NCBI GenBank assembly: GCA_903861445.1
Contig: CAIOUK010000275.1
Coordinates: 1-6,554 of the forward strand
Reading direction: 5' to 3'
Origin: an uncultured Verrucomicrobia subdivision 3 bacterium
GTDB taxonomy: Bacteria; Verrucomicrobiota; Verrucomicrobiia; Limisphaerales; UBA11358
DNA: 6,554 bases
A program made the position numbers and the translations under genes. The notes under the pieces are model-generated. The model was given only the letters and a program-made list of their open reading frames with translations, searched no databases and was not told the DNA's origin. This document shows, piece by piece, positions 3,775 to 6,554 of this stretch (positions are counted from its first letter, which is position 1; each line of letters begins with the position of its first letter).

Positions 3775-6554
3775 ATGAATTCAAACCCGACCAATTCAAC
3801 GCCCGCGAATGGCCGCCGTTACTGGCGCAGCCTCGATGAGATGGCCGACACGCCGGAGTTCAAGGACTGGCTGCACCGCGAATTTCCCGTCGGCGCGAGC
3901 GAGATGGTGGAAGACGGTTCCACGCGCCGTCAATTTCTCAAGCTCATGTCCGCGTCCTTCGCGTTCGCGGGCGTGGCCACGCTTGGCGCGGGTTGCCGGC
4001 GTCCGGAAGAAAAGCTCGTTCCCTACGGCCAGCAGCCGGAAAATTTCACCTATGGTGAGGCGCAATATTTTGCGACCGCCATGCCCACGCGCACCGGCGC
4101 GATTCCGCTGGTCGTCAAATCTTACGAAGGCCGGCCGGTCAAGATTGAGGGCAACGCGCTCTTTCCCGGCAGCAACGGCGGCACCGACCGCTACGCGCAG
4201 GCTTCGATTCTCGACCTTTACGATCCCGACCGTGCGCGTCATTTCAAACACGACGGCAAAGTGGTTTCGCGCGAAGAAGCGTTGAGCTTTCTCGACGAGC
4301 TTTCCAAGAAATTTGCGGCGAACTCCGGCGAAGGCTTGGCGTTCCTTGCGGAAAGCAGCACCTCGCCGTCGCGGGCGCGTCTGCAAAAAATCATCGCGCA
4401 GAAATTTCCGAAATCGAAATGGTTCACCTATGACGCGATTGATTCCGGCATCCATCAGCGCGCGGCCACGCAGGCGTTCGGCCAGCCGGTGAAGCCGGTG
4501 TTCCATTTCGACAAGGCGAAAGTCATTCTGTCGCTGGATTGCGATTTTCTCGGCGGCGAGGACGGCGCACACGAACACATCCGCAAGTTTGCCGCCGGCC
4601 GCAAGGCAGAGCAAGGGATGAGCCGTCTTTACGCGGTCGAATCGCTTTTCACGCTCACCGGCGCGAATGCGGATCATCGGTTGCGGATGTCGGCGAATTC
4701 AATCTCGATAGTAGCTTGGGATATATTGAAGTGTATTGAGGCTGGCGATTCTTACGACTCCATTTTGGATATACATGCCAACCAGTTTTTGTCGCCAATC
4801 AATTATTCAAAGTGGATTAAGGAATGCGCGATTGATTTGAAGGCGGCAGGCGGTAAAGGGCTGGTAGTTGCCGGTCAACGGCAGCAACCAAGCGTTCACT
4901 GGATTGCCAACGCCATCAATTCAGCTCTTGGCGCGATTGACAACACGGTGACTTTGCTTCCAACGGAGAAAATCGCTACTTGGGACAGCGAAGCTTTTGA
5001 AAATAGCTCAGCCGACACACTGGTCATTCTCGGCGGGAACCCAGCTTACAATCTGAATTGGAAGCCAAAACAAAAGACGGTGGTCTGTCTTGGCTATTAC
5101 GAGGACGAAACGGCGGACAAATCCCACTGGAATTTCCCGGCGACGCATTATCTCGAATCTTGGGGCGATGCGATGACGAGCGACGGCACGCTGGTCGCCA
5201 TCCAGCCATTGATTCAGCCGTTGTTTGGTGGGTTGACTGAATTGGAATTTCTGGCGCGGCTCGCTGGCGACTCGCAAATCAATCCTTATGAAATTGTTCG
5301 CGCAACATTCAGAAATTCCGAGGAAGCGTGGAAGCAATTCTTGTTTAATGGTTTTTCAACCGACTTTGCAAGAGGACTGACGGGTTTAAAGGTTAAAGAC
5401 AACATTCCCGCAGGCATGATGGGGTCGCCTTCGGCAGCCAGCCTCGAAGTCATTTTCTTTCGCGACGCGAAGGTGGACGACGGTCGTTACGCGAACAACG
5501 GCTGGATGCAGGAATTGCCTGATCCCATCACCAAGATGACTTGGGACAACGCCGTGCTCATCAGCCGCAAGACGGCGAAGGAACTCGGCTTGGCGAATGG
5601 CGACATCGTCGAGATTTCGCTGAACGGCAAGAGCGTGCAAGGTCCGATCTGGGTGCAGCCGGGCATGGCGGATTATTCGCTGGGCCTCGCGCTTGGTTAC
5701 GGCCGTCAAAATGCAGGTCGCGTTGGCTCCGGCGTCGGTTTCAACGCCTACAAAATTTTCTCCGGCAAATATATCGAGACTGGCGCGACGGTGAAGAAGA
5801 CCGGCGCGACGCATGTGCTCGCCTGCACGCAGCATCACTGGAGCATGGAAGGCCGTCCGGCGGTGCGCGAATTTAATTTATCGGATGCCGTCGAAGCGGC
5901 GGAGAAAAAAGAAAATATCGCCGAGGAAAAATTTCACGGCGTCGAACCGCCCATCGTCAAATCGCTTTATCCGAATCCGCTCGATGAGACCAAGAAGACG
6001 GCGTTGCACCAGTGGGGCATGACCGTGGATTTGAACGCCTGTGTCGGCTGCGGCACCTGCGTGGTGGCGTGTCAGAGCGAAAATAATATTCCGATTGTCG
6101 GCAAGGATCAGGTGTTGCGCGGACGCGAGATGTCTTGGATCCGCATTGACCGCTATTTTACGACCGATCCGAAGCGCAAAAATAATAAGAGCCGGTTCGA
6201 CTGGAATGCGGACATGAACCAGCGCGACGACGCGCAGCAATTTCAGGAGTGGATTGACGACGTGCAGGCGGTGAACCAGCCGATGATGTGTTCGCATTGC
6301 GAGTCCGCACCGTGCGAAAACGTCTGCCCCGTCGCCGCGACCGTTCACGACCAGGAAGGTCTGAACGTGATGGCTTACAATCGTTGCATCGGCACGCGCT
6401 ATTGCTCGAACAACTGTCCGTATAAAGTTCGCCGGTTCAATTTCCTCGATTACAACAAGCGCCCGCTGACGGAGCTGAAGGGCACGATGTATTCCACGAC
6501 GCTCACGCACAAGACGGACGGCGAATGGGATTTGTTCCGCTGGTGGAAGGATCC
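3775..6554 (+). CDS. actB: ACIII subunit ActB, TAT-exported molybdopterin-like/Fe-S fusion protein (3' end outside window)
   Basis: An open frame of 926 codons without a stop, cut by the window edge; the family usually runs to roughly 1000 residues or more. The ATG directly follows the actA TAA, with no Shine-Dalgarno, suggesting translational coupling. An N-terminal RYWRSLDEMADTPEF region precedes a twin-arginine signal (STRRQFLK, R51-R52) and C74, a possible but atypical lipid-attachment cysteine. Residues about 80-700 resemble a molybdopterin oxidoreductase catalytic subunit, with GGNPAYN (420-426), HYLESWGD (458-465) and the C-terminal barrel (about 590-655). In known ACIII this part binds no molybdenum. 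The ferredoxin-like part follows: C756/C759/C762/C766, C839/C842/C847/C851 and C871/C877/C881. The last lacks the usual second cysteine, as expected for a [3Fe-4S] cluster. It passes quinol electrons to the ActA hemes. Confidence 0.94.
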   Translation, partial: MNSNPTNSTPANGRRYWRSLDEMADTPEFKDWLHREFPVGASEMVEDGSTRRQFLKLMSASFAFAGVATLGAGCRRPEEKLVPYGQQPENFTYGEAQYFATAMPTRTGAIPLVVKSYEGRPVKIEGNALFPGSNGGTDRYAQASILDLYDPDRARHFKHDGKVVSREEALSFLDELSKKFAANSGEGLAFLAESSTSPSRARLQKIIAQKFPKSKWFTYDAIDSGIHQRAATQAFGQPVKPVFHFDKAKVILSLDCDFLGGEDGAHEHIRKFAAGRKAEQGMSRLYAVESLFTLTGANADHRLRMSANSISIVAWDILKCIEAGDSYDSILDIHANQFLSPINYSKWIKECAIDLKAAGGKGLVVAGQRQQPSVHWIANAINSALGAIDNTVTLLPTEKIATWDSEAFENSSADTLVILGGNPAYNLNWKPKQKTVVCLGYYEDETADKSHWNFPATHYLESWGDAMTSDGTLVAIQPLIQPLFGGLTELEFLARLAGDSQINPYEIVRATFRNSEEAWKQFLFNGFSTDFARGLTGLKVKDNIPAGMMGSPSAASLEVIFFRDAKVDDGRYANNGWMQELPDPITKMTWDNAVLISRKTAKELGLANGDIVEISLNGKSVQGPIWVQPGMADYSLGLALGYGRQNAGRVGSGVGFNAYKIFSGKYIETGATVKKTGATHVLACTQHHWSMEGRPAVREFNLSDAVEAAEKKENIAEEKFHGVEPPIVKSLYPNPLDETKKTALHQWGMTVDLNACVGCGTCVVACQSENNIPIVGKDQVLRGREMSWIRIDRYFTTDPKRKNNKSRFDWNADMNQRDDAQQFQEWIDDVQAVNQPMMCSHCESAPCENVCPVAATVHDQEGLNVMAYNRCIGTRYCSNNCPYKVRRFNFLDYNKRPLTELKGTMYSTTLTHKTDGEWDLFRWWKD

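Noticed and set aside
3796..4677. A 293-residue minus-strand open frame opposite the start of actB
   Set aside because: ActB motifs and the twin-arginine signal lie on the plus strand; the minus frame shows no domain and is an antisense shadow.
5878..6510. A 210-residue minus-strand open frame opposite the Fe-S part of actB
   Set aside because: The cysteine motifs of ActB are on the plus strand; the minus frame is an Arg/Ala/His-rich shadow.
6549..6554. The window ends exactly on GGATCC, which might suggest a cloned-fragment boundary
   Set aside because: The same hexamer occurs inside the window (near 668, 1640 and 6137), and the left edge is not such a site, so the ending is likely coincidence.
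3775..6554. ActB as a catalytic molybdenum oxidoreductase (polysulfide, nitrate or formate type)
   Set aside because: The preceding pentaheme ActA, the fusion of molybdopterin-like and ferredoxin-like parts in one chain, and the three-cysteine cluster all point to ACIII, whose ActB carries no molybdenum cofactor.

Overview
The window looks like bacterial chromosome of moderate to fairly high GC. My best guess is the Verrucomicrobiota/PVC group. This rests on three things: an Alternative Complex III (ACIII) operon beginning with a pentaheme ActA and an ActB fusion protein, a secreted PDZ-like/helical protein of a kind I associate from memory with Verrucomicrobiota and Planctomycetota, and scarce Shine-Dalgarno sequences. 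That assignment is inference; the sequence alone does not prove it.

Layout. (1) Positions 1-67 hold the 3' part of a tRNA-Ala(CGC) gene on the + strand, cut by the window edge. (2) Positions 108-887 encode a short-chain dehydrogenase of the YdfG type on the + strand. (3) Positions 964-1039 hold a complete tRNA-Phe(GAA) on the - strand, with a rho-independent terminator (939-969) whose stem overlaps the tRNA 3' end. (4) Positions 1179-2783 encode, on the - strand, a 534-residue protein with a signal peptide, a PDZ-like segment and a long helical region. (5) Positions 2784-3111 are a divergent intergenic region with several inverted repeats and a weak promoter candidate. (6) From 3112 to the right edge run actA (complete) and actB (open at the edge) of an ACIII operon on the + strand.

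How the genes work together. ActA and ActB are the electron-carrying periplasmic-side subunits of ACIII, a menaquinol (quinol) oxidoreductase that functionally replaces cytochrome bc1 and passes electrons to a cytochrome c or directly to a terminal oxidase. actB starts on the base after the actA stop codon, so the two are almost certainly co-transcribed and translationally coupled. actC, actD, actE and actF would be expected just beyond the window. The dehydrogenase, the tRNAs and the secreted protein show no visible functional tie to ACIII.

Nothing here clearly forms a new system. The points most worth a second look are the uncharacterised secreted protein, a stretch of actB with distinct base composition and codon use, the paired structures in the actA leader, and the terminator built on the tRNA-Phe 3' end.
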